Origin: Eggerthellales bacterium
Lineage (GTDB): Bacteria > Actinomycetota > Coriobacteriia > Coriobacteriales > Eggerthellaceae
NCBI GenBank assembly: GCA_029225085.1
Contig: JAQXVU010000043.1
Coordinates: 1 to 36,011 of the forward strand
Length of the DNA: 36,011 nucleotides
Reading direction: 5' to 3'
The notes below the pieces were generated by a model. It saw only the letters and a program-made list of their open reading frames with translations, ran no database searches and had not been told where the DNA came from. The position numbers were made by a program, and so were the translations under genes. This document shows, in pieces, positions 9,022 through 17,118 of this stretch. The first letter of the stretch is position 1. Each line of letters opens with the position of its first letter.

Positions 9022-9444
9022 ATGACCGATGAAACCCCTATCCTCATGGAGCGCGCTACCCAAGAGGAAATTGCCGCCTACTTCACCAACGACCGCTTTG
9101 CCACCGACGCTGGCTGCGTACTGCTGAAGGGCGACAAGGGGTACGGTCTGGCTAAGCTCGACCTTGAAGAGCGCCATCTGAACGCCAACGGATCGGTCAT
9201 GGGCGGCGCCATCATGACCCTGGCGGACTTCGCTCTGGCCGTGGCCTGCAACGTGCAGCAGCCCCCTACGGTAGGCGTACAGAACTCCGTGCAGTTCATC
9301 GCCGGTCCTAAGCCTGGCACCACCATCTACGCCGAATGCAAGGCCACCAAGATGGGCCGCCGCATGGGCTTCTATACGGTGGAAGTTCGCGATGAGGCCG
9401 GCAAGCTCTACGCCATCATGGAATCTACCTGCTGCCGCGCCTAA
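9022..9444 (+). CDS. PaaI-type hotdog-fold thioesterase
   Basis: A 140-aa protein of the acyl-CoA thioesterase superfamily. The segment NANGSVMGGAIMTLADFALA corresponds to the central helix and preceding loop of the hotdog fold, with the Asp of LAD as the likely catalytic acid. VQFIAGPKPGTTIYAECK is the expected following strand pair. The usual HGG is replaced by MGG. AGGAAAGGAAG precedes the ATG, a strong ribosome-binding site. It lies 58 nt after the polyferredoxin gene on the same strand. It probably hydrolyses an acyl- or aryl-CoA, but the substrate is unknown. Confidence 0.88.
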   Translation: MTDETPILMERATQEEIAAYFTNDRFATDAGCVLLKGDKGYGLAKLDLEERHLNANGSVMGGAIMTLADFALAVACNVQQPPTVGVQNSVQFIAGPKPGTTIYAECKATKMGRRMGFYTVEVRDEAGKLYAIMESTCCRA

Positions 9445-9523
9445 ATGCCGGCAATTGAAGCGCCAGCGCACGCCATCGTCTATTCGGACCCACCGAGCAC
9501 CAACACGCGCAAACATATCCTTG

Positions 9524-9553
9524 AAAAAAATGTGGCGGCCATTGGCCGCCACA
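9524..9553 (-). terminator. Terminator of the mfd-peptidase operon
   Basis: TGTGGCGGCC (9531-9540) and GGCCGCCACA (9544-9553) form a perfect 10-bp stem with a 3-nt loop. On the minus strand it is followed by seven Ts. It begins right after the peptidase stop codon. Confidence 0.9.
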
Positions 9554-9557
9554 GCCA

Positions 9558-10649
9558 CTATTTGCCGAAGGCGTAGAGGGCCTTGGTCTGGCCCAGCACG
9601 GCTTCCACATCCCAAACACGCTGCGAGTTCTGAGCGCTGTAGGGATCGCAGATCAGCAGCTGGTCGCCAGAATAGCCCGCAGCCACCAAGTAGTGGCCGC
9701 CGCTGGTGAAATCTCCCGGTCCCACGTTCACGATGACCAGCTCACCAGCGTCGAGGGCCGCCTTCAGAGCTCCTGCATTAACGTCTATCTCCTGACAGGT
9801 GAGGCCCAGCTCGTAGGCTCCACCGTACAGGAAGGCCATGTCGGTGCCCTCGTAGTCAGTCTCGTAGCCGCCCTTGGTGGCAAGAACGCCCATGTCGTAG
9901 GGCGTCATAGAATCATCGCCGGTAAGCCCCTCATACACCATGCTCATGCAGGTGGGGCAGCAGCCCGTCAGGGCAAAGGTGGTGGAACTATACACCGTGT
10001 ATCCCCAACGAGGATCCCACTGATACAGTCGGGGAACCTCGTTGCCGCAACGCACCCAGCCAGTGGCATCCAGACCATCTCCCGCTGAGGAAGCAGCAAC
10101 ACCTTGTGCAGAAAGATCCTGGTCGGAAGCGGGATAGCGCTCGGGGAATCCCGCCACGAAGCCGCAGGCCTGCACGTCGTCAGCCGCTAAGTTCAGCAGC
10201 TTCTGCCGCACCGCATCGCCATCTACCCAGTAGGCGTCGTCATTCACATGCACGGCCACCCAGGCAGCGTCCTCATCGCGCTGCGCGCTACCGATAAGGG
10301 CGGCGGCCCGCTCCTTGCCCAAGGCATCGATCACAGCGTCCTCGTCGATCTCGTTAAGCAGCGCCTGATGCTCGGCGGTGGGGACGAAATCAGCCTCTTG
10401 GTCATCGGCGTCAGAGTCAGCGCCCTCAGCGTCTGCGGCCGCAGCGCCATCGGCGCCCTGCTCCTGGTCGAAAGAGCTCCTGATGCCCGAGTCGTACTGA
10501 CTGGCGGGCCATCCGCCGATAGACCCAATGGCCAATACCACGATCATCACCAGCACCAGAATGCCCAGGCAGATCTTCCAGTCCTTAGGCTCGTCGGCAC
10601 CAACTGCAGCGTCTTCTGTGGGAATCTCGCGGACGTCCTTCTCTTCCAT
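9558..10649 (-). CDS. Membrane-anchored C39-like cysteine peptidase
   Basis: A 363-aa protein with a short cytoplasmic N-terminus, one membrane helix at about residues 25-46, an acidic linker at about 60-90 and an extracellular catalytic domain from about residue 200. The papain-like C39_2 pattern is visible: LYQWDPRW with Gln210, Cys230 in TGCCPTCMSMV, His319 in GGHYLVAAGY and Asp335 in CDPYS. This suggests cleavage of peptides outside the membrane; the substrate is unknown. The residue after the catalytic cysteine is Cys rather than the usual Gly. TAGGAGG before the ATG overlaps the mfd stop codon, so the two genes are cotranscribed and probably coupled in translation. Confidence 0.85.
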   Translation of the reverse strand: MEEKDVREIPTEDAAVGADEPKDWKICLGILVLVMIVVLAIGSIGGWPASQYDSGIRSSFDQEQGADGAAAADAEGADSDADDQEADFVPTAEHQALLNEIDEDAVIDALGKERAAALIGSAQRDEDAAWVAVHVNDDAYWVDGDAVRQKLLNLAADDVQACGFVAGFPERYPASDQDLSAQGVAASSAGDGLDATGWVRCGNEVPRLYQWDPRWGYTVYSSTTFALTGCCPTCMSMVYEGLTGDDSMTPYDMGVLATKGGYETDYEGTDMAFLYGGAYELGLTCQEIDVNAGALKAALDAGELVIVNVGPGDFTSGGHYLVAAGYSGDQLLICDPYSAQNSQRVWDVEAVLGQTKALYAFGK

Positions 10650-10658
10650 CGTGTCCTC

Positions 10659-13600
10659 CTAATCGGCCAGATCGAGGGTGAGGAACTGATACACCTGGCC
10701 CAGAATGTCCTCAGACCCGTGCTTCACGTAGTCGAAGAACTTCTTAGGCACCGTCAGCTTCTTGGTGTTGGGCACGTAGCGCACGCTGTAGCGACGCCAC
10801 TTGGTCACCTTTTCCTTCGACACCTGCACCGGGTCTACCTGTAGCTTTCCCGCCACCAGGGCAATGTTGCGGATGCCCATCTTGTTAGCCACGGCCTTAA
10901 TGCGGGCCTTCATGAAGAAGTTCTTGGCGGCATCGGGCATGTCGGGATGACGCTGTTCCAGATCCCGCTCAAGGGCATCGATGACTTCCACCTCATCGGC
11001 GGAGGCTATCTTTCGGTAGTACAGCACGCGCTCATCTACGTCAGGCACGTACTCGTCGGAGAGATACGTGCTGGCAGGCAAGCTGACGGAGATATCACTG
11101 AGGGCAGGTGGAATAAGGTCCGCGCTCTCGGCTCGGCCCTCGCGAGTGGCGTTCACGGCCTCGGCCAGCATCTGGGCAAAGAGGTCGAAGCCCACAGCGC
11201 TCATGTTTCCGCTCTGCTCCGCTCCCAGCATGCTGCCGGCACCACGGATCTCTAGGTCCTTCATGGCCACCCGCATGCCGCTGCCCAGCTCCGTGAACTC
11301 GTCGATGGCCATAAGGCGCTGCATAGACTCCTCGGACATGCTGGCGTTCTCAGGAAACATGAAGTAGGCGTAGGCCTGCACGCTCGAACGGCCCACGCGG
11401 CCCTTCAGCTGGTACATCTGAGCCAGACCCAAGCGCTGGGCATCCTCGATGATGAGGGTGTTGGTGTGAGGATTATCGATGCCGCTCTCGATGATGGTGG
11501 TGGCCACCAGTACGTCGAGCTCGCCGGCAGAGAAGTCTTCCATAACCCGTTCTATCTGCTCACGGCTCATCTTGCCGTGGGCCACGCCGATACGGGCCTC
11601 TCCCACCGCCGACTGCACGCGAGCCACCGCATCCTCGATGGTGCGCACACGATTAGACACGTAGTACACCTGGCCCTTACGCGCCAGCTCACGGCGAATG
11701 GCATCGGCCACCACGTCAGGATCCCACTCGCCCACGTGCACCTTCACGGCACGACGGTCGTCGGGAGGCGTCAGGATCAGGCTCATATCGCGCACGCCGG
11801 ACAAAGACATCTGCAAGGTGCGGGGAATGGGCGTCGCGGAAAGGGTCAGCACGTCTACGCTCTCGCGCATGTTCTTCAGCTGCTCCTTGTGGCCCACGCC
11901 GAAGCGCTGCTCCTCGTCGATGATGATCAGACCCAGGTCCGCGGGGTTCACGTCCCGGGACAGCAGACGATGGGTGCCCACCAGCACCTGCACGTCACCT
12001 GCGGCGAAGGCCTCGATAGACTCCTTCTGCTGGGCGGGGGTGCGGAAGCGGGACAGCACGTCTACCCGCACGCCATAGGGCTCGAAGCGGTCGTGGAAGG
12101 TGGTGTAGTGCTGCTGAGCCAGAATGGTGGTGGGGCACAGCACCATGACCTGCTTGCGGTCCTGGGTTGCCTTGAAGGCAGCGCGCAGGGCCACCTCGGT
12201 CTTGCCGAAGCCCACGTCGCCGCAGACCAGGCGGTCCATAGGGCGATTCGACTGCATGTCGGCCTTCACGTCGTTAATGGCCGCCAGCTGATCGGGGGTC
12301 TCCTGGTAGGGGAAGGCGTCTTCCATCTCCTTCTGCCACACCGTGTCCTCGGAGTACTGGTAGCCGGTGACCGCCGCACGGCGAGTGTAGATGTCTACCA
12401 GGTCGAAGGCCAGCTTCTTGGTGGCCTTGCGGGCTTTGGCCAGGGCGCGGGACCAATCGGAGGTGTTCAAACGGGTACGACGAGGCTCGGAGCCCTCGGG
12501 GCCCACGTAACGGGTCACGCGGTCAAGTTGCTCTACCGGCACGTACAGCTTGTCGTCCTCGGCGTATTCAAGCAGCAGATAGTCGCGAACGGATCCGCCC
12601 ACGTCCTGGCGCACCAGATCCTTGAACAGGGCCACGCCATGAGCCGCATGCACCACGTAGTCGCCGGGCTTAAAGGGGAAGGTCACCTGGGTGATATCGA
12701 TCTGCTTGCTGGTACGCACCGCCGCAGAGCCCTGGGTGTCAGACAGAGACACCAGCGCCAGATGAGCCTTGGGAATCACCATGCCCAGGGGGATGTCCGT
12801 GTCCACCACGTTCACCACGCCCCGCTTCAGCTTCTCCGGGGTCTCGGTGCCGAAGGTCTTCACCTCGCAGATGGGCAGGCCGCGGTCTACCAGCTCGAGC
12901 ATCATATCTTGGCGAGCCCGATATTTAGGAATGGAAAACACCACCGTGAAATGATCATCTACGAAGGTACGCAAACGGCCGAAGAGCTTGTCCGGGGCGC
13001 CTGCCACGTTGGTGCGCTTCACCGGCAGCTCTACATCCATGGCGCCGCCCACCCGCATGATGGAAACATAGGAAGCACGAGGGCAGGTGCCGAAGGTCAG
13101 GTTTGCGGGAGCCGTGTACAGGCCCCGCCATTCCAGGCGGCCGCCATCAGCCCGCACCCGAGCGTCCTCGAAGACGTGGGTGGCGTCGTCGATGAGACCA
13201 CGGGGTTCCACCAAGCTCACCAAAGCGTTGTGGGGCAGATAGGACTCCAGGGTCACCGTCTTAGGGTACAGATTGGCCAGCAGCAGGTCGCCTCGGGGAC
13301 CCACCTCGCCAGCTTCCACCTGCTCTAGGAGATCGCGATAGGTGTTGTTAATCTGAGCCAGCGATGCCAGCTTGCCACGGGGGCTCGCCGCCCGCTTCAG
13401 ATTGGCCTCGGTGCAGCGGTACTCCTTCACCGGGAATATCTGAACCTGGGAAAGGGACGAGATGGTCTGACCCGTAGAAGGGACAATACGGCGAATCTCG
13501 TCTACCTCGTCGCCGAAGAAATCCAGGCGCACGGGATACATGAGGTTACCGGGGAACACGTCGATGGTGCCGCCATGCACGCAGTAGGTGCCGTGGCCCT

Positions 13601-14135
13601 CTATCTCGCCGGTGTTCTCGTAGCCCATAGCTTCTAGGGCATGGGGGATGCTCTCGAAGGTGCCATCGAGCAGGCCGTCCTCCCTTTCGGGGACATCCTC
13701 GCCGGTCACCAGGCGCACAGGATGGCAGACCCCGGACTCTACGGGAGGCAAGCAGCGCATGAGGGCGCCAGCGGAAGCCACCACCACGCAAGGCGCTGCG
13801 GTCTCGAGGGCATAGGCCGCCTGCAAGCGGCGGGCGATATGGTGCTTGTCGGGCTCTCGCTCGTCGAAGGGGGTTTCCTCCCGTGCGAAGAAGCGCAGCA
13901 CCCGCTCCTCCCCCAGGTAGGCGCCGATGTTGCGGGCGAACTCCAGGGCCGAGGACTCACCGGGCACCACCACCAGCGTGGGCTGGGGGTGCTTGGCAAA
14001 GCGGGCGGCGATGAGGAAGGGGCGCGCCGAGGAAGCCACGCCCAGAGTGCCGTCCTGCCCCGCGTCGAGCTTTCCCCAAAAGCCTTCCAGGGCCTTGGAG
14101 TTATCGAGGGCAGTTGCCAGGGCATCGATGAGCAT
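10659..14135 (-). CDS. mfd: Transcription-repair coupling factor
   Basis: Mfd (1158 aa from the ATG at 14135) removes RNA polymerase stalled at DNA damage and recruits UvrA. The order of parts is as expected: an N-terminal UvrB-like region, the polymerase-interacting domain beginning FKPGDYVVHAAHGVALFKDL near residue 485, then the RecG-like motor. The motor shows Walker A GDVGFGKT near 640, the DEEQ box in LIIIDEEQRFGVGH near 738 and TLSATPIPRTL. The C-terminal TRCF domain follows. The chosen start has AAAGGTGG upstream; an in-frame ATG 60 nt earlier lacks support. The peptidase gene follows after 9 nt. Confidence 0.97.
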   Translation of the reverse strand: MLIDALATALDNSKALEGFWGKLDAGQDGTLGVASSARPFLIAARFAKHPQPTLVVVPGESSALEFARNIGAYLGEERVLRFFAREETPFDEREPDKHHIARRLQAAYALETAAPCVVVASAGALMRCLPPVESGVCHPVRLVTGEDVPEREDGLLDGTFESIPHALEAMGYENTGEIEGHGTYCVHGGTIDVFPGNLMYPVRLDFFGDEVDEIRRIVPSTGQTISSLSQVQIFPVKEYRCTEANLKRAASPRGKLASLAQINNTYRDLLEQVEAGEVGPRGDLLLANLYPKTVTLESYLPHNALVSLVEPRGLIDDATHVFEDARVRADGGRLEWRGLYTAPANLTFGTCPRASYVSIMRVGGAMDVELPVKRTNVAGAPDKLFGRLRTFVDDHFTVVFSIPKYRARQDMMLELVDRGLPICEVKTFGTETPEKLKRGVVNVVDTDIPLGMVIPKAHLALVSLSDTQGSAAVRTSKQIDITQVTFPFKPGDYVVHAAHGVALFKDLVRQDVGGSVRDYLLLEYAEDDKLYVPVEQLDRVTRYVGPEGSEPRRTRLNTSDWSRALAKARKATKKLAFDLVDIYTRRAAVTGYQYSEDTVWQKEMEDAFPYQETPDQLAAINDVKADMQSNRPMDRLVCGDVGFGKTEVALRAAFKATQDRKQVMVLCPTTILAQQHYTTFHDRFEPYGVRVDVLSRFRTPAQQKESIEAFAAGDVQVLVGTHRLLSRDVNPADLGLIIIDEEQRFGVGHKEQLKNMRESVDVLTLSATPIPRTLQMSLSGVRDMSLILTPPDDRRAVKVHVGEWDPDVVADAIRRELARKGQVYYVSNRVRTIEDAVARVQSAVGEARIGVAHGKMSREQIERVMEDFSAGELDVLVATTIIESGIDNPHTNTLIIEDAQRLGLAQMYQLKGRVGRSSVQAYAYFMFPENASMSEESMQRLMAIDEFTELGSGMRVAMKDLEIRGAGSMLGAEQSGNMSAVGFDLFAQMLAEAVNATREGRAESADLIPPALSDISVSLPASTYLSDEYVPDVDERVLYYRKIASADEVEVIDALERDLEQRHPDMPDAAKNFFMKARIKAVANKMGIRNIALVAGKLQVDPVQVSKEKVTKWRRYSVRYVPNTKKLTVPKKFFDYVKHGSEDILGQVYQFLTLDLAD

Positions 14136-14199
14136 AGATGCGCCACCTTTCTTCGGGGCGCCGTCACAGCGATGCGCCACCTCGTATATCGGCACGACA

Positions 14200-14246
14200 G
14201 AATTCGGTCGCGCCTTCTCTTCGTAAATGCGGCCGAATTCGGTCGC
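14200..14246. repeat. Two direct repeats in the mfd leader
   Basis: GAATTCGGTCGC occurs at 14200-14211 and again at 14235-14246. The second copy extends to the palindrome CCGAATTCGG. Both lie between the putative mfd promoter and the mfd start, so they fall in its leader. They may be operator sites or chance repeats. Confidence 0.5.
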
Positions 14247-14317
14247 ACCTCATGATCATGCAGAAGGACAAACACCGAAAGCCGCACAGGGCGGCCTTGG
14301 GGATTCTTTGTGGGGTC

Positions 14318-14326
14318 ATTGTAGCA
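14318..14326 (-). promoter_or_regulatory. Possible extended -10 promoter of mfd
   Basis: TGCTACAAT on the minus strand gives an extended -10 (hexamer at 14318-14323) with no good -35 box. It would produce a leader of about 175 nt for mfd. The gap between mfd and nth (14136-14491) is divergent and shows no clear nth promoter. Confidence 0.4.
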
Positions 14327-14491
14327 ACAGTTTCCCGTTCCTTGCACTACCATGAATCAGTGGAAGGCGGACGGACGTCCGCACCGCGCGGCAACGCTGG
14401 CACACGCCCACCAGGCACATGCCTGCCGTCATGTTAACGCGTGCCCACGCGTCCCTTCCACCGTACAAACGCGAAACCCCAAGGAGGAGCC

Positions 14492-15172
14492 ATGCCCCGA
14501 GAGCTGAAGGCGGACAAGGTAGCCCGTGCCCTGCAAATTGAGGAGCGCATGCTGAGCCACTACGGCGAAGGCGCTTGCAGCCTCGACTACACCGACCCCT
14601 TCCGCCTGACGGTGGCCGTGGTGCTCTCGGCTCAGTGCACCGACGCCATGGTGAACAAGGTGACGCCCCACCTGTGGGAGGCCTACCCCACCCCCGCCGA
14701 CCTGGCCTCTGCCAAGGTCGAGGACGTGGCCCAGATCATCCACTCCCTGGGCTTCTATCAGAGCAAGGCCAAGAACCTGGTGAAGCTGGCCCAGATGGTG
14801 GTCAGCGAGTACGGCGGCGAGATTCCCAACGATATGGAGCTCTTGCAGCGCCTCCCTGGCGTGGGTCGCAAAACCGCCAACGTGGTCATGTGCGAGGCCT
14901 TCCGTAACGCCCAGGGCATCGCCGTAGACACCCACGTGTTCCGCATCGCCCACCTGCTGAAGCTGGCGGGCCCCAGCTGCGACACCCCGGCTAAAACCGA
15001 GGCCGCCCTGCTGCGCATCTACCCCAAGGAGTATTGGAACTTCATCAACCACCAGTGGGTGCACTTCGGCAGGGACTACTGCGTCGCCCGTCGCCCCAAG
15101 TGCGACGACTGCTTCATCGCCGACCTGTGCCCCAGCGCTGGCACCGCCGCCCGCAAGAAGAGCAAGGGCTAG
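14492..15172 (+). CDS. nth: Endonuclease III (DNA glycosylase/AP lyase)
   Basis: A 226-aa base-excision repair enzyme that removes oxidised pyrimidines and cuts at the abasic site. The helix-hairpin-helix LPGVGRKTANVV carries the catalytic Lys, and the catalytic Asp is in VDTHVFRI about 18 residues further on. The C-terminal 4Fe-4S loop is C-x6-C-x2-C-x5-C (CVARRPKCDDCFIADLC). The ATG at 14492 is chosen because AAGGAGGAGCC immediately precedes it; an upstream in-frame ATG has none. It faces away from mfd, so two DNA repair genes flank one control region. Confidence 0.95.
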   Translation: MPRELKADKVARALQIEERMLSHYGEGACSLDYTDPFRLTVAVVLSAQCTDAMVNKVTPHLWEAYPTPADLASAKVEDVAQIIHSLGFYQSKAKNLVKLAQMVVSEYGGEIPNDMELLQRLPGVGRKTANVVMCEAFRNAQGIAVDTHVFRIAHLLKLAGPSCDTPAKTEAALLRIYPKEYWNFINHQWVHFGRDYCVARRPKCDDCFIADLCPSAGTAARKKSKG

Positions 15173-15175
15173 CGC

Positions 15176-15203
15176 AACGACGGCCGCATTGCGGACCGTC
15201 GTT
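15176..15203 (+). terminator. Hairpin just after nth
   Basis: AACGACGG (15176-15183) pairs with CCGTCGTT (15196-15203), and CCGC/GCGG pair inside, with one bulged A. The stem begins 4 nt after the stop codon. There is no T-run, so it may act as an RNA 3' end or pause site. Confidence 0.45.
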
Positions 15204-15227
15204 ACCCGCATACCAGCAACAACCGCA

Positions 15228-15269
15228 AAGGGGCCGCGGCTGGCGCGCAAGCGCCGACCGCGGCCCCTT
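15228..15269. terminator. Probable bidirectional terminator between nth and the ABC exporter
   Basis: GGGGCCGCGG (15230-15239) pairs with CCGCGGCCCC (15258-15267), flanked by AA/TT, and an inner GGCGC/GCGCC stem closes the loop. The position between convergent genes fits termination from both sides. The T tails are short on both strands. Confidence 0.65.
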
Positions 15270-15297
15270 CCATTGCTTACACCCAGAAGAGCAAAAC

Positions 15298-17118
15298 CTA
15301 GTCGACAGGATCCTTGCAGGCCTCGAACTGGGAGTTGTACAGCTCGGCATAGAACCCGTCCTGAGCCAGCAGCTCCTCGTGAGTGCCCTGCTCTACCACG
15401 TCGCCCTCGCGAATCACCAAAATCAGGTCCGCATTGCGGATGGTGCTGAGCCTATGGGCGATGACGAAGCTGGTGCGGCCCTTCATGAGGTGGTCCATGG
15501 CTTGCTGAATGCGCTCCTCGGTGCGCGTATCTACAGAACTGGTAGCCTCATCGAGGATGAGCATGCGACGGTCCGCCAGCATGGCTCGGGCGATGGTGAT
15601 CAGCTGGCGCTGACCCTGGGACAGGTTGCCCATGTCCTCGCTGACCACGAAGTCGTAACCTCCTGGCAGCGTAGAGATGAAGCGATGGGCGCGGGCAGCC
15701 TTGGCTGCTTCCACCACTTCCTCATGGGTGGCGTCGGGCTTGCCGTAGCGGATGTTCTCCTCGATGGTGCCGTGGAAAAGCCAGGCGTCCTGCAGCACCA
15801 TGGCCGTCTGGTTGCGCAGGTCATGGCGATCGAAGTCCCGCAAGTCATGGCCGCCCAGGGAGATAGATCCGCCCGTGACGTCGTAGAAGCCCATGAGTAG
15901 CTTCACGATGGTAGTCTTGCCGGCACCCGTAGGACCCACCAACGCCACCGTCTGGCCTTCCCGCACCGTCGCGCTGAAATCGCGGATGACGGGCTGATCG
16001 GGGTCGTAGCCAAAGACCACGTGGTCGAAGGTGACGCTGCAAGGCACATCGGCCGCCTGGGCCTTGGCCTGCACAGGCTCCTCCTCGGGAGCATCGAGGA
16101 ACTCGAAGATGCGCTCGGTTGCCGCCGCTAGCTGCTGCAGCACATTAGACACCTGAGCCAGCTGGCTGATAGGCTGGGTGAAGTTCTTCACGTACTGAAT
16201 GAACGCCTGAATGTCGCCCACGGTAATGCGACCCTGAGCTGCGAAAACGCAACCCATAATGGCCACCGCCACGTAGGCGGCGTTGCCCACGAAATCCATG
16301 ACGGGCTTCATGAGGCCGCTGACGAACTGTGCGCGCCAGGCAGACTCGTACAGCTGGTCATTGGTCTGCTTGAAGTGCTCGGCCGTGCGCTGCTCCTGAT
16401 TGAAGGCTCGCACCACCTCGTGACCGCTGCAGGTCTCTTCCACCACGTTGTTCACCTGGCCAAGCAGGGCCTGCTGGCGGTTGAAGTACTTCTGGGACTT
16501 CTTCACCACCACCGCAGTGACGATCAGGGAGAGGGGCACCATGGTCAGGGCCACCAGGGTCATCCACCCGTTAATGGACGCCATCATGGCCACCACGCCG
16601 ATGATAGTGGTAGTGGACGTGATGAGCTGGGTGAGGCCCTGATTCAGGCTCTGACCCAGGGTGTCGACATCGTTGGTAATGCGGCTCAGGGTATCGCCAG
16701 TGCCGCCCTTGTCGAAGTGGCCGAAGGGCATGCGGTTGATCTTGGCGGAAATGGCGTTGCGCAGTTGGAAGCAGGTGTCCTGAGAGACCTTAGCCATGAC
16801 CCAGCTCTGCACGAAGCTGCACAGAGCCGACAGGCCGTACAGGCCCAAGGTGGCCAGCAAGACCATGGCGATGGCGTCGAAGTTTATGCTGCCGGTTCCC
16901 TGCACCTTCGCCACCAAGCCGTTGAAGAGCTCCGTGGTTGCCTGACCCAGAACCTTCGGGCCCACGATGTTGAAGATGGTGGAGCCAATGGCGAAGACCA
17001 CCACCATGAGCACCAGGAACTTGAAGCGACCCATGAAGGACAGGAGCTTCAGCAGGGCGCCCTTCATGTCCTTGGGCTTGTCGACGGGACGACCGGGACC
17101 GTGATGCTTGGGAGGCAT
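15298..17118 (-). CDS. ABC exporter half, consensus ATPase site
   Basis: A 606-aa fused membrane and ATPase half-transporter. The membrane domain has about six helices in residues 30-330, and the ATPase follows. Its motifs are canonical: Walker A GPTGAGKTT, signature LSQGQRQLITIARA, Walker B LILDEATSSVD with the catalytic Glu, and the switch His in VIAHRLSTI. It is coupled to the gene before it by TAATG, with AGGAGGTGA as ribosome-binding site. Together the two products should form a heterodimeric type IV exporter of the TM287/288, LmrCD or BmrCD kind. The substrate may be a drug, lipid or peptide; no neighbour reveals it. Confidence 0.93.
   Translation of the reverse strand: MPPKHHGPGRPVDKPKDMKGALLKLLSFMGRFKFLVLMVVVFAIGSTIFNIVGPKVLGQATTELFNGLVAKVQGTGSINFDAIAMVLLATLGLYGLSALCSFVQSWVMAKVSQDTCFQLRNAISAKINRMPFGHFDKGGTGDTLSRITNDVDTLGQSLNQGLTQLITSTTTIIGVVAMMASINGWMTLVALTMVPLSLIVTAVVVKKSQKYFNRQQALLGQVNNVVEETCSGHEVVRAFNQEQRTAEHFKQTNDQLYESAWRAQFVSGLMKPVMDFVGNAAYVAVAIMGCVFAAQGRITVGDIQAFIQYVKNFTQPISQLAQVSNVLQQLAAATERIFEFLDAPEEEPVQAKAQAADVPCSVTFDHVVFGYDPDQPVIRDFSATVREGQTVALVGPTGAGKTTIVKLLMGFYDVTGGSISLGGHDLRDFDRHDLRNQTAMVLQDAWLFHGTIEENIRYGKPDATHEEVVEAAKAARAHRFISTLPGGYDFVVSEDMGNLSQGQRQLITIARAMLADRRMLILDEATSSVDTRTEERIQQAMDHLMKGRTSFVIAHRLSTIRNADLILVIREGDVVEQGTHEELLAQDGFYAELYNSQFEACKDPVD

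Noticed and set aside
11466-13328. 620-residue plus-strand open frame opposite mfd
   Set aside because: His/Gly/Leu-rich shadow of mfd codons with no domain.
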